The notes below the pieces were generated by a model. That model was not told the DNA's origin, did no database searches, and saw only the letters and a list, made by a program, of their open reading frames with translations. From contig JADNYV010000097.1 in the NCBI GenBank assembly GCA_015501055.1, positions 62,001 through 126,000 of the forward strand: a stretch of DNA of 64,000 bases, given 5' to 3'. Position 1 is the stretch's first letter, and every line of letters begins with the position of its first letter. Position numbers and translations under genes: made by a program. This DNA comes from Mucidula mucida. Lineage: Eukaryota; Basidiomycota; Agaricomycetes; Agaricales; Physalacriaceae. Of this stretch, positions 31,847 through 42,848 are shown in pieces.

Positions 31847-32667
31847 ATGGTCCTCATCAGCAAAGGTGTCAATGTTGAAGACGTCTCCCCTCCTCCTGGC
31901 CCCACCACCGCCATCAACGTCTCCTCAATTCGCGTCAATCCCATCAGCACACCACGCGCACCTCACTCATACATGCAGCGCTCCGTCTTCGGGGATGAGC
32001 CCTTCGAATTCCGTGCTATCGATCCCTCCACCGTCGATCAGCCCATTGGGCCTCTAGAGACCGCCCCAGGAGTACTGGCACCCACCGTTACCGGTCGGCC
32101 AGCCACTAAGCCTTCATCGCATCCTGCCGCCGAATCCTGGGACCACTTCCTCTACCGCCTTGCGCTTGCGACAACCAAGGATTTGGGCGCGCGCCCCTAT
32201 CAAATCAGCGATTTCCCTCCCGACTCCCCACCGCGGTCTGTCGAACCTGATTACTCCCACCTGTTGTCGTCGAGAGATTCAGTGGAGACTGTACACCCAC
32301 AGTCTCAATCTACGGTTGAAGAGTCTGTGGCCGTTGATGTGCCACCTTCGTCAGTGGATGAGCTTTCTTTCTCCGCTATACCGATGGCGCCAGCTTCTAG
32401 GCGGCGTTCGAGCGTCGTTGAAGTGCGCGCTGCACGTCAGTCCTCAGTGAAGATCGCTCAGGCGACGAAATCAGCTCGGCTTTTGGGTAGCATTAGTGGG
32501 CCAATACGATCCAAGCGAACTGCTCGTGGCAGGTATGTGTTCATTTTCACTGTTGCTCCTTCGTGTTACTCACCGTACACTTCAGATTCACCAATACGAT
32601 TCGAAGACTGAAAGGCTTTGCCACCGGGAAATATCCTTCAGAGCGCCTTTCGATTTCGCAGTATTAA
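31847..32667 (+). CDS. F1 family protein, copy C
   Basis: Exon 1 is 31847-32532, the intron 32533-32585 (53 bp, GTATGT..TTCAG) and exon 2 32586-32667, giving 255 residues. The N-terminus is of the second subtype (ISKGVNVEDV, then INVSSIRVNPISTP in place of the GIPNTEP block), one residue shorter. The remaining blocks are as in the other copies, ending KYPSERLSISQY. The frame is also open upstream of the ATG, but the position of the TATA box and agreement with other copies favour the start at 31847. Intact. Confidence 0.77.
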
Positions 32668-34513
32668 ACATGTTGACTACTGCTACTCTTGGATTTGACA
32701 CTGATACCCATGGACATCTGTATATCACCTTAACGCGGATACGATGGCAATGATAATACGAAGTTTTAAAAATTACAATTGGTTGCAGCAAGACGACCAG
32801 AAACAGATAGAGCAGAGTTCCTTTCTTCAGGTGTCTACAGGTATGTTTCGTCAACGGTCAAATGACCCAGCCGCTACTAATGCACTGAATGCTGAAACGT
32901 TTATGATGTTATGCTAGTCTGCTATTCCCTGTTCTCGATTATTTACGTGTGATATCTGGACAAGGAGGTAACCGCGCGACATGGGACCGTATCGGCATTG
33001 AAAAATTCAAAAATACGTACTCGCACGCAGAATCGAAATCAGCAGGGTATATGAGAAAAGACATTGTCCGTAGCGGAAGTCCTACGGCGAGAGTTGCAAA
33101 CGACAACATACTGGACAGAACATCGAGAGTGAACGACTCAGAGGACGCGTATAGTTCGCTCAGTAGTTTCTTGAGGTGATTCATTTAGTGGTGTTGGATA
33201 GACGTAGATGGGAGTGCGGTCCGGGACTGACTTCAACGTGTACGCGGCTCTACACGGAACTGGGGTATAGATACGGTCTTTGTGCGCACACAAGAATTGA
33301 CTACCGCTCGTGTACTTCTGCAATGTGGTTGAAGCGCCATTCCGGACATTTGACTGCACCAGAATAGGCACACAGGCAAGGATAGATACGTACTATCAAC
33401 TTGCGGGACACATAGGCGGTGATAGCACGTCGTGTATCCTGGAGGAGTTCGTCGGAGGGCAATCGAACACGTCGATTGCGCGCCACAAAGTTCCGCTAGT
33501 CTCTACGCTGCTTTCAGAGGAACGACATCGGCTATAGCATTCATGTAAGTCAGGATGTAAGCTCACACATACTCTTTACAAAATTAGTACATCAAGTGCG
33601 GTTGAGGTGAGCCCTGTTCGTTGAGCAATATGACTCGTACGGCGATGCAGGAGAAAGCTAGGCCTCAATAACAACAAGCAACACAGTATCCAATTGATAG
33701 TACTTATGTAGTGACGCGCGGACACTGATAGCAGCAAAGTTGAGCAAACAAAGACTCTCCTTTCATCGTCGACCACCATTCCCAAAATGCACTGTCCCGT
33801 TCAATCAGCGATCAACGCTTCAATCATAGTCGCCGTGCTCTCATGTTTCTTGAGTCAGGCCAATTATCAGTATGTAGATGGATGTCAAGGCGGGCCGAGT
33901 TTACGGGTGGTTGCAAGACATCAGTGCGTTTATTTGTTGTATCTCAGGCGGGAGCTAACGCAAACAGATAGGTTACCCAACCCGTCGAGCTGATTTACGG
34001 GTCCAGGTCCTCGCCTTTCGACGAGCACTATAGCAGCCCCAAACGACGATGGCACGCTTGTATGAGGAAAGCACGCGATGGGCAGTCTTCCACCACAGGT
34101 CGCGTCGCGTCAGGACAGCGCAGCAACGGCAAAAGCTACTCGACACCGTTGGCGTCGGCAGCGGATAGATCGCTAGGAGTTAACGTTGTCGCAGTATCTT
34201 TCTTGTGGGCCGCACCCAACCTGTCGAGTATAGCGCACCCAAGATACCCTACGAGCCCTGTTTCTGAACTGTCATAGCTATTCCAACCGTCCACACTCCT
34301 TGTTGGCTGCATATGCAGTACCTTCATATTCGTCGAACCCAATACACACGCAGCGCGCCGGCAATTCCAGCGGTCTGCGATGATTCGAAAGGAAATCACT
34401 TTTTGAGCCGATGATTATCGCCATTGGCAGCAGATTCCTCCAAAGCTCGGATATGAACGACGTCAAAACATCTTTCACACCAACGTCCACCGTTCTCTCT
34501 CATGCCCTCAACC
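32668..34513. other. Spacer of unit C
   Basis: Most complete version of the spacer also seen in units B and inverted G. Around 34062-34180 the stretch RDGQSSTTGRVASGQRSN is partly kept in unit G (RDGQTSTVVHVASGQRSN near 52.5 kb), so a short coding piece is possible but unproven. Otherwise nothing recognised. Confidence 0.4.
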
Positions 34514-35190
34514 ATGTATGACTACGCCTACGCTCCGCCATTCCCAGATGATTTATCTTCCAAGGAAACACCTCCTTCAGTCTTCGCGTGAGCAGCGCGC
34601 ACGGTACAACATCCTGCGTTTCCCCAGGATCCATCGTCCTTCTCTTCCAGCCATACTTCCTCAGCGGGGGATCCGCTCAACATCGAGCGGATCGACTCCG
34701 ATCTCCAATTCGAAGTGGAGGATGTTGAGTCCGAACCAGTCGCTATGGACGGGGGCTCAATGCAGGAACAGAAACATGCCCGACTCCCCGCAGTTCCGGC
34801 GCGCATTTCCACACCGCATGTCTCTACTGCCCCTCAGATGAACAAGTCCCCAGCGCAGCAGAACACGCTTCCGCCGCCTTACAAAGCCAAGCTGTGGACT
34901 CCAAATCCCTTGGCTCCGGCTCAGCCTGGAGTCGCCTTTTGCCCGCTTCTCGATCAGACTGCTCTACAGCGTCAAATTGATGTTGAATACAAGGTTGACT
35001 TTTTTGGGCCGCCGCATGCGGGGAGATGCTCTGTGACGTGTGTTGGTAAGTAAGCGCCATATGTCTTGATCCTTCAGGTCTGATTGTTGCTCTAGCAAAT
35101 GGAATTCAGAAGGGTACTGGCTCGAGCGCCTATAAGCAGATGGCCAAGGAGGAAGCCGCTCGTGTGGCGTACTGCAACATCGGCTGGTAG
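34514..35190 (+). CDS. F3: small protein with C-terminal double-stranded-RNA-binding domain
   Basis: Exon 1 runs 34514-35045, the intron 35046-35095 (50 bp, GTAAGT..TCTAG), exon 2 35096-35190. The spliced C-terminus reads DVEYKVDFFGPPHAGRCSVT, then ANGIQKGTGSSAYKQMAKEE and AARVAYCNIGW. This is the dsRBD pattern: a GPPH turn between the first two strands, a loop with GxGSS, and the Lys/Ala-rich last helix that contacts RNA phosphates. Before it lie a Pro-rich linker and an acidic N-terminus. A single TGA at 34586-34588 interrupts the frame, which is otherwise open from the ATG at 34514. Translation from the in-frame ATG at 34745 would still give about 131 residues with the whole dsRBD. It could be a partly inactivated gene. 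Enzymatic domains are absent, so a role as dsRNA binder is all the sequence supports. Confidence 0.72.
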
Positions 35191-35205
35191 TGGATCTAGG
35201 AATTT

Positions 35206-35600
35206 ATGTCTGCATATAGGTCGACAATTGGAGCGAGTGCTTTCATTCGGATATACACCGACTTCTGCGCTGTGACGAACATTTCTGAAACCAATTGTCG
35301 GCACTCGTCTTCGAAGTCCACCGGAGATATCTTCTTTCTGCACTGGTCCTCGACCGCCGAGATTCACTGTGGACCAAGTTCTGAGTCTTACCGGCGGCAC
35401 CGTCTCACCGGTTTACAACTGAGACGCACAGGATGTCTGGTCTATCACCTCTCAACGATCGAACTCGTATACTTCTCCTCCTATGACGATATTAGACACT
35501 AGGATTGCTATATAAACCTGGTCGCGACACTCAGTTATGCCTAAACTCCCCCAACTCTCACAACTTTACAAGTTTAATTGCTCAACTCCTATTTGCCATC
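35206..35600 (+). promoter_or_regulatory. Promoter of F1 copy D
   Basis: Lies directly behind the F3 gene. Dyad CGTCTCA (35401-35407) and TGAGACG (35420-35426); TATATAAACC near 35510, about 90 bases before the ATG. The first part (GTCTGCATATAGGTCGACAATTGG) is shared with 42862 and, inverted, with 50920. Confidence 0.65.
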
Positions 35601-36415
35601 ATGGTCCTCATCAGCAAAGGTGTCAATGTTGAAGACGTCTCCCCTCCTCCCAGCGGCCCCACCACCGCCATCAACGTCTCCTCAATTCGCGTCAATCCCA
35701 TCAGCACACCACGCGCACCTCACTCATACATGCAGCGCTCCGTCTTCGGGGATGACCCCTTCGAATTCCGGGTGGTTGATCCCTCCACCGTCGAGCAGCC
35801 CATTGGGCCTCTAGAAACCGCCCCAGGAGTACTGGCACCCACTGCTACCGGTCGACCGGCCGCTAAACCTTCATCGCAACCTGCCGCCGAACCTTGGGAC
35901 CACTTCCTCTACCGCCTTGCGCTTGCGACAACCAAAGATTTGGGCGCGCGCCCCTACCACATCAGTGATTTTCCTCCTGATTACCCACCGCGGTCTGATG
36001 AATCTGACTATTCTCACCTCTTGTCGTCGAGAAACTCTGTGGAGACTGTACATCCAAAGTCTCAATCTACGGTTGAAGAGTCTGTCGTCGTTGATGTGCC
36101 ACCTTCGTCAGTGAATGAGCTTTCTTTCTCCGCTATCCCGATGGCGGCGGCATCTAGGGGGCGTTTGAGCGTCGTTGAAGTGCGCGCTGTATGTCAGTCC
36201 TCAGTGAAGGCGACGCAATCACCTCGGCTTTTGGGTAGCATCAGTGGGCCAATACGATCCAAGCGAACTGCTCGTGGCAGGTATGTGTTCAATTTCACTG
36301 TTGTTCCGTCGTGTTACTCACCGTACACTTCAGATTCACCAATACGATTCGAAGACTGAAAGGCTTTGCTACCGGGAAATATCCTTCAGAGCGTCTTTCG
36401 ATTTCGCAGTATTGA
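35601..36415 (+). CDS. F1 family protein, copy D
   Basis: Exon 1 is 35601-36280, the intron 36281-36333 (53 bp), exon 2 36334-36415, giving 253 residues. It has the same N-terminal subtype as C, but its middle (GDDPFEFRVVDPSTVEQPIG) matches copies E and F, so it is a mosaic. About three residues are lost before the basic C-terminal block (SVKATQSPRLLGSISGP). Splice sites, frame and tail KYPSERLSISQY are intact. Confidence 0.77.
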
Positions 36416-37329
36416 TTATGTCGACTATTTAAATAGTCTGTTTCTCTGGGACATTCTGTAATACCTATGGACATTTGTATACCACTTTAACGCGGATATG
36501 ACGGCAATGATAATGCCAAGTTTTAGAAATCACAATTGGCCAGTGCAGCGACAGAATCAGGAACAGATTACAGGCATGTTTTGGCATAAATCCAATGACC
36601 CAGCCGCCACTAATGCGCCGAATGTTGGAACGTTCTTGATATTATGCTATACTCTGTGCTCGACTATTCACCTATTAAGTGGACAGGGAACGACATGAGC
36701 ATTGAAAGATTCGAAAATACGTAGAATCGAAAGCAGCAGGGTAAGGGACATCTCCTCATATAGTGCAAAGCGGTGCAGCCAGCCGATAAATCGATTCGAG
36801 GAAACGATACGTCTCTACTTCTGGAGCCCGTCAGCTACGCTTGTTGGAGTAACCACTAAAATACATACCTTACTGTTGTGACGATATCTGGACAGACTGG
36901 CAGGGGGCTTCTTCAACGCGATACAGCCTGTGTTCATGACTCTCGTGCCGGAAGAGGTGAACCTTGCTCTTTCACAATGATCTGGGATTCGCGACCTTGG
37001 ATAAAAGTGTGGTGGACGCAAGGGCAAAGAGGACTGACACCTGTATAAATCTGTAAGCGAAAACGATACAACTTGCAGGCGCGTACTAACCCACTGGACA
37101 AATGGACTAGCGGCTATTGGGACCGTGAGGGGTGTCCAACTAGGACTTCCCAGTCCTTACGGCTGATTGGAGATGCTCTCGCTCCTGGGGGAACCGTGGA
37201 GAGGCAGAGCAGGCGTCAGACGCGTGCGCTATAGCGAAAGCTCTAAGGGCATCGATGGCGCTGGTAAGTTGTCCTCCAGCCAGGAGGCAGAACGCGCGTA
37301 TGTTTTGAACATTTCAATCCGCTAGTCCA
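36416..37329. other. Spacer of unit D with an inverted segment
   Basis: 36416-36735 is ordinary F1 downstream spacer, starting with the palindrome GACTATTTAAATAGTC at 36423-36438. From about 36740 to 37270 the sequence is the reverse complement of the F2 upstream region (compare 39420-39960), marking an inversion breakpoint. No gene. Confidence 0.6.
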
Positions 37330-38142
37330 CTGCGTCCGTTTAGTCTTCCCGTCTACCTCAACTCTGCGCTGTCGACATTTTGCCCCACCAAGCACAATCA
37401 CCAAGTCCCTCACAGACCCCTTCCAATCAAATCGTGCTGCGGAACATCGATAGTGGTGGGAGCAGGGTGAAAGCTAAAGGTGCGCACAACAAATGCCCTG
37501 ATTTCCTGCAAGGATCAGTGTCCGCACAGCGTAAAGAAGGTCATTGATCTCCCCTCGCCACCTCCACTTACAGTTGGGGAAAGTCCTACGATGTGTTTGG
37601 CGCCCCAGTCTGTCGTGAAGATACGCTAACGCTGACCAGAAACCGCCAGCTCATCGCTTATTGGTATCGACTTGCTCTGCCTGGTTTGTTCTGGTATGTA
37701 GTCACCTTCGACTATGCTGAGTCTTAAATCAGCCCGTTAGTTGTTACTTCACCAAGGCATACCTGATTGCACTCAAGACGGTAGCGAGCTACGGGGAAAG
37801 TGCCAACAGATATATAACGAGACGTCGCTTCACGGTCCTGCCCCTAATCATAACGAACTTTTAAAACCAATTGTCGCCACTCTTCACAGCCACCCGGAGA
37901 TATCTTCTTTCTCCAGTCGTCCTCGACCGCCGAGAATCAAGTTCTGAGTCTTACCGGCGGCACCGTCTCACCGGTTTACAATTGAGACGCACAGGATTGA
38001 TGTCTGGTCTATCACCTCTCAACGATCGAACTCAAACCTAGACACTAGGACAGCTATATAAACCTGGTCACGAACTTGTAGGTCTAAACCCACCCATTCT
38101 CACAGCTTTACGAATTTATTTGTTCAACTCCTATTTACAATC
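37330..38142 (+). promoter_or_regulatory. Upstream region of F1 copy E
   Basis: Dyad CGTCTCA (37964-37970) and TGAGACG (37983-37989), 12 bases apart; TATATAAACC near 38055, about 85 bases before the ATG. Shared over its length with the region before F1 copy C. Confidence 0.65.
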
Positions 38143-38966
38143 ATGGTCTTCATCATCAATGGTGTTGATGTCGAAGACTTCTCTCCACCTCCCATCGGCT
38201 CCATCCCCGCCCACTACGGCCCCCTACTCCGCGGCATCCCCAACACCGAACCGCGCGCACCCCATTCATACATGCAGCGCTCCGTCTTCGGGGATGACCC
38301 CTTCGAATTCCGGGCGGTTGATCCCTCCACCGTGGAGCAGCCCATTGGGCCTCTAGAGACCGCCCCAGGAGTACTGGCGCCCACAGTTACTGGCCGACCG
38401 GCCGCTAAGCCTTCACCGCAACCTGCCGCCGAATCCTGGGACCACTTCCTCCACCGCCTTGCGCTTGCAACAACCAAGGATTTGGGCGCGCGCCCCTACC
38501 AAATCAGTGATTTTCCTCCTGATTGCCCACCGCGGCCTGTCGAACCTGATTACTCCCATCTCTTGTCGTCGAGGGATTCAGTGGAGACTGTACACCCGCA
38601 GTCTCAATCTACGGTTGAAGAGTCTGTTGCTAGTGATGTGCCACCTTCGACAGTAGAGGAGCTCTCGTTCTCCGCTCTCCCGATGGCACCGGCATCGACG
38701 CGGCGTTCGAGCGTCGTTGAAGTGCGCGCTGCACGTCAGTCCTCAGTGAAGATCGCTCAGGCGACGAAATCAGCTCGGCTTTTGGGTAGCATCAGTGGGC
38801 CGATACGATCCAAGCGAACTGCTCGTGGCAGGCATGTGTTCATTTTCACTGTTGCTCCTTCGTGTTACTCACCGTTCACTTTAGATTCACTAATACACTT
38901 CGAAGACTGAAAGGCTTCGCCACCGGGAAATATCCTTCAGAGCGTCTTTCGATTTCGCAGTATTAA
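38143..38966 (+). CDS. F1 family protein, copy E (GC-AG intron)
   Basis: Exon 1 is 38143-38831, the intron 38832-38884 (53 bp), exon 2 38885-38966, giving 256 residues. The donor is GCATGT instead of the GTATGT of copies B, C, D and F (GTAAGT in A); GC-AG introns are known and usually spliced, so the gene may still work. If unspliced, the frame runs 21 codons further to 38910 and loses the SISQY tail. N-terminus of the IINGVDVEDF subtype. The start is assigned from the conserved ATG after the TATA region. Confidence 0.73.
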
Positions 38967-40399
38967 ATAATGTCGACTACTCAAGTACTCACTCTTGGAT
39001 ACTACATTATACCCACAGACATTTGTGTATCACTTTAATATAGACATGATGGCAATGACAACGCACACAGAAACTAGAAATGCAGACATGCTTTTGAGGA
39101 GAAGATATCAGGCGTGCCAATATGGCAGAGGTGACGCGTTGAACATAATACAGCGTATAGCTCAATCCCTAGCGTATGACTGTGGGTGACAACTTCGTGG
39201 TCTAGGTGATGTACTAGTCAACCCGATGGTGCGATCGAGAAAGCGCCTGTCCGGCCCGAGTATCCGACACTCCTTCCTTCCACCATTCCGCACCGTTTAG
39301 ATACCGCTTTACCGACGTTCTCTCTTGCCAAGCACCTCCGAGAAATTCCTTCAATTGATTCATCCTGAAACTCCGGACTGGAATATGGCGTGCTTTGATT
39401 ACGGTCGACGAGGTCGATGGAGGACAACTAGCAGCGGCACCAATGGGCTGTCGCTAGCGCGCGCCTGCTTGTTTGTGTGACGCCTTCTCTGCCTCTCCAC
39501 GGTCTCCCCAGGGGCAAGGAAAGATTGATAGCGCTACTCACAAGGATCCGTAAGGACTTGAAAAGTTCTAGTTGAACGCACCTCACGGTCCCGATAGCCG
39601 CTAGTCCGTTAGTACGCGCCTGCAAGTTGCATCGTTTTTTTTACATGTATACATAGATCGGGATGTCCATCGTCGCGTCCACCACAACTTTATCAAGGTC
39701 GCAAATCCCAGATCATTGTCGACGAGCAAGGTTCACCTTTTCCGGCACGAGACTCCTGATCAGAGGCTGTAGACGCCCTCTCCCTCTCCCTACGTCTCGG
39801 GCTGCAGGCTCTTGAATACATCATGTATCGTTACGACAACAGGTACGCATGTTAGTGGTTACTTCAACAAGCGTAGCTAATGGCCTCCAGAAGTAGAGAC
39901 GTCTCTTTTCCTCGAATCGGCTGTACCGCTTTGCACATATGAGGAGACATCCCTTCCCTCAAGACACATACCTAGTAAGCTCAAATTCTGTCGTTGCTCC
40001 ACGTGCTGACGTTGAGCTTAGACTGGTATTTCTCCCCGGTGTCTAAGCTGCATTGCACCGGGGATAACGCTAAAAAACCCCACGGAGCTGCGATCGCAGG
40101 TGAACGATGTTTAGGGATGTTGGTGGGTCCATAGTTTTCCTTCCTCTACTGCTCTGCAGTGAGACGACCTCCAGCACGCTAGCACAGCTTCGTATGCGTA
40201 TATCGTCGCTCCACGTGGTGGCACCGTGACATATGCGCGCAGTTGTACTACAGGACGAGCTGTGGCGCACCGATTGTTTATAGCTCCTCTTCGCTTGCAT
40301 TGCTCTCCCGGTTGATCAAAGAGAGACAGTCTCACCGACGCTCTCCGTATGAAATCCTTCCCCCAACAGTGGTTAAACCAAAACTGACCCATAACCACA
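38967..40399. other. Spacer between F1-E and F2-E
   Basis: Shared with units B and F. Short frames are not conserved. It includes the stretch CGGTGTCTAAGCTGCATTGC also found near 25.0 and 45.45 kb. It probably contains the F2 promoter, which I cannot delimit. Confidence 0.45.
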
Positions 40400-40554
40400 A
40401 TGTCTACTTCCAAAGCTTACTGCGTTTCTACCCCCGCCTCATACGCCTCGCTTACGCTTGGCGTTCTGCCAAGCACCTCAGGCGTCACAGTTGTACGTTG
40501 TTCTCCGAACCCTTTTCTGCAGGCATCTGATACGGTTTCTAGAGCGTCGCCGCT

Positions 40555-41251
40555 ATGCTTACATTCAAGCTATGCCCATCGCTATCACCTCGTGCTCCAG
40601 AATTCCCTCGTATATCGACGCCCATCTGCAGTCCACGTCGTTCACGGCGCTCATCTATTGACACCGTGGCCTCCGATGACTCGAGCATCACAATCGACTC
40701 GGTGTCAACATTGGTTGAACCTGACATTAAGCGTAAACGCAGATTGTCTGCTGGTACGTCTACTCCTATTGTCGTGGATGCAAAAAATTGATTTTCCTTC
40801 TAGCATCTATCCGCAAGCCATTCGTGAAGCTCGCAAAGACGACAAAGAAGGAGATACGTCCCACGGCGCGCAGAATGTCGGATAGCTTCACTGCCGTCTC
40901 GGCGCCCTTCACCACATCGACCACATCTCTCTTCTCGCCTGCATCGAATTTGTATTTGCCCCGTACGACTTCCACACAAGCGAAAGCGGCCGTGAAGAAG
41001 GCCAGGCCAATTCTGCATATATGGTTCTTTTTGGCCGCAAGACAGCAGTCCCAAGGCCGTCAGGGGACGTCGCTGTGCCTGCCCCGCTTGTCAAGAAATT
41101 ATGTTCGCTTGTTCCCGAAGAGTGCGGTTCATTGGAAGAGGAAACGTGTACACCATTTGTTGAAGAGTCGCCGTTGAAGAAGAGGAAGGTCTTTAGACCG
41201 GCGAAGACGGGCAGGAAGATTTCTCGAGCGTGTGGGCAAGTTCTTTTATGA
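40555..41251 (+). pseudogene. F2 family protein, copy E (one-base frameshift)
   Basis: Exon 1 is 40555-40753 (MLTFKLCPSLSPRAPEFP; Ser/Arg-rich RRSRRSSIDTVASDDSS; KRKRRLSAG). A 50-bp intron 40754-40803 joins in frame to exon 2 (IRKPFVKLAKTTKKEIRP, ARRMSDSFTAVSAPFTTST). Near 41007 one base is missing relative to copies B and F (CCAGGCCAAT against CCAGGCGCAAT). The frame then moves to MVLFGRKTAVPRPSGDV, ESPLKKRKVFRPAK and GRKISRACGQVLL. The protein would be very basic, about 215 residues, with a likely nuclear signal (KKRK). I do not recognise it. An upstream ATG at 40400 is an alternative start. Confidence 0.6.
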
Positions 41252-41278
41252 CTGCCGTATGTTCTTGATATTCTCATA

Positions 41279-41758
41279 CAGTCATCTACCACTCAACGGG
41301 ACAGCCAAATCAAAAGCATGTCCGGAACTAGTAAATAGTGCCTAATACACCTTGTTTAGTACACAATAAATGTTGATATATACTCAATGAACATTCCTCA
41401 TCTAATACTTGTTTGACACCGAGACCAATAGAGCTGAGCAAACGCGCGATCAGGTTTTTGACGCGTACACCAGACAACGGGACAGCGTCACACTACGCTG
41501 ATTATCCTTTTTAAGATGCTGATTGGCCCTTTTGGGCGACATTTACTCAAGTCCGTGCTCGTGCTGTGACGCCGTTTTGACCACATCTTCTGCGTTTTCT
41601 TACAACAGCGTATTTTGCTGCCCGGATGAGTGTAAGAAGATGTATTAATTCATTACATTAGAGATGGCAAAAAGTCCGAAGGAAAAATGGCTATGTGGAA
41701 TGGTGCCGGGTGGTTTGTCCCGTTGAGTGGTGGTGTCCCGTTGAGTGGTAGATGACTG
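41279..41758. mobile_element. TA-flanked MITE, type 2, with empty site in unit F
   Basis: A 480-bp segment with 24-bp terminal inverted repeats beginning CAGTCATCTACCACTCAACG, flanked by TA on both sides. Unit F carries the uninterrupted site (CTCATATACCC near 46667), so insertion and TA duplication are directly visible. The motif GTCCCGTTGAGTGGT is repeated next to the right end. It has no coding capacity. Confidence 0.9.
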
Positions 41759-42760
41759 TATACCCTGTTCATGAAATATTACCAAGCTTTCTGTTCTTCA
41801 TTCATGTGTGATATCTGAATAAGTCAATGGTTGTGTTGACTCCCCAGATCTGGCAGGGTGCACGCTATAGCAAAGTTGCGTTGCGTGAAAGGGAGTAGAC
41901 TTATCCCCAAAGGAACACTGTTTAGCTGGGGATACACAATAACATGGTTCAATCCTTCTTGTAGTAGCCTCCACTCGTAACAAAGCGCGCACATAGTGAA
42001 ATGTAAGCTACTGACCCGCATTTCGAGACCGTCAAAGCGTTGAATCCCTGCCAGCGCGTTTGCACGGCATCAGAGCGTAAAAGTGGCCCTTGTGCGTGCC
42101 ACAGCCGCAACATTGAGGTCGTACGGACTGTGGGCTCGCGACTTGTTTGTGTGGATGTCCATCAGCCGGCGCCATTGCGGACTAGAATACGTTCAGGAAT
42201 AGATATATTGCACAGCGTTTAGTGTTAATGCGTGTCGCAATAGACTGCGCGACACGTCGGAAGTCGCCACGAGGATCTTCGTCAGAAGGGAATCAGACGC
42301 GTAAATTCTGTGCCACACAAGTTTGTTAGTCCTGACGGGGCTTTCAGGACGATGATTCTCGCTATAGCGTTCAGGTAAGTCAGAAGAGAAGGAAGACCTG
42401 CAAGTTGTAAGCTTATATGCTCGGCGGTTCAAACAAAGTCCTGGTACTGTTCAGCCGGATCGAGGTGAGCAAATTAGGAGATTTTAAAAGGCAAACTTGG
42501 CGGAGAATTCGTGTGCGTTAAAGATGATGACTTGTGAAAGGACGCAGAAGAAAGCGGATGCATGATAACAAGGAACAGTGTTGACTTGAGCCAAGTGATA
42601 GCACCAAACATGCTTTCGGCATCGGGCCAAACTTCCGACTCTCCTTTCATTTGTCGACACGTTCAATCAGGCGTTAACCATCGTCGCCGTGCTCTCGTGT
42701 TTCTCGCCTGCGACTGATCAAATCAGGCTGATTAGCAGGATGGAGATGGATATTAAGGCA
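41759..42760. other. Spacer of units E/F
   Basis: The first ~60 bases continue the F2 3' flank. The remainder (from about 42600) resembles the spacer region before F3. No conserved frame and no recognised gene. Confidence 0.4.
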
Positions 42761-42848
42761 GGAATCAAAGGGTACTGGCTCGAGCGCCAATGAGCAGATT
42801 GCCAAGGAGGAAGCCGCTCGTGTGGCGTACTGCAGCATGGGCTGGTAG
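42761..42848 (+). pseudogene. F3 dsRBD last-exon fragment
   Basis: 88 bases matching exon 2 of F3: a two-base loss near the start (GGAATCAAAGGG against GGAATTCAGAAGGG), then TGSSANEQIAKEEAARVAY and a stop. The rest of the gene is deleted. It sits directly before the upstream region of F1 copy F, the same arrangement as F3 and F1-D. Confidence 0.75.

Noticed and set aside
40400..40885. A 161-codon frame starting MSTSKAYCVSTPASYASL before F2-E
   Set aside because: In copy F the same region loses the frame after one base change (ACCCCGCC against ACCCCCGCC), and it overlaps the better supported F2 exon 1 in another frame. I kept it only as a possible upstream start.
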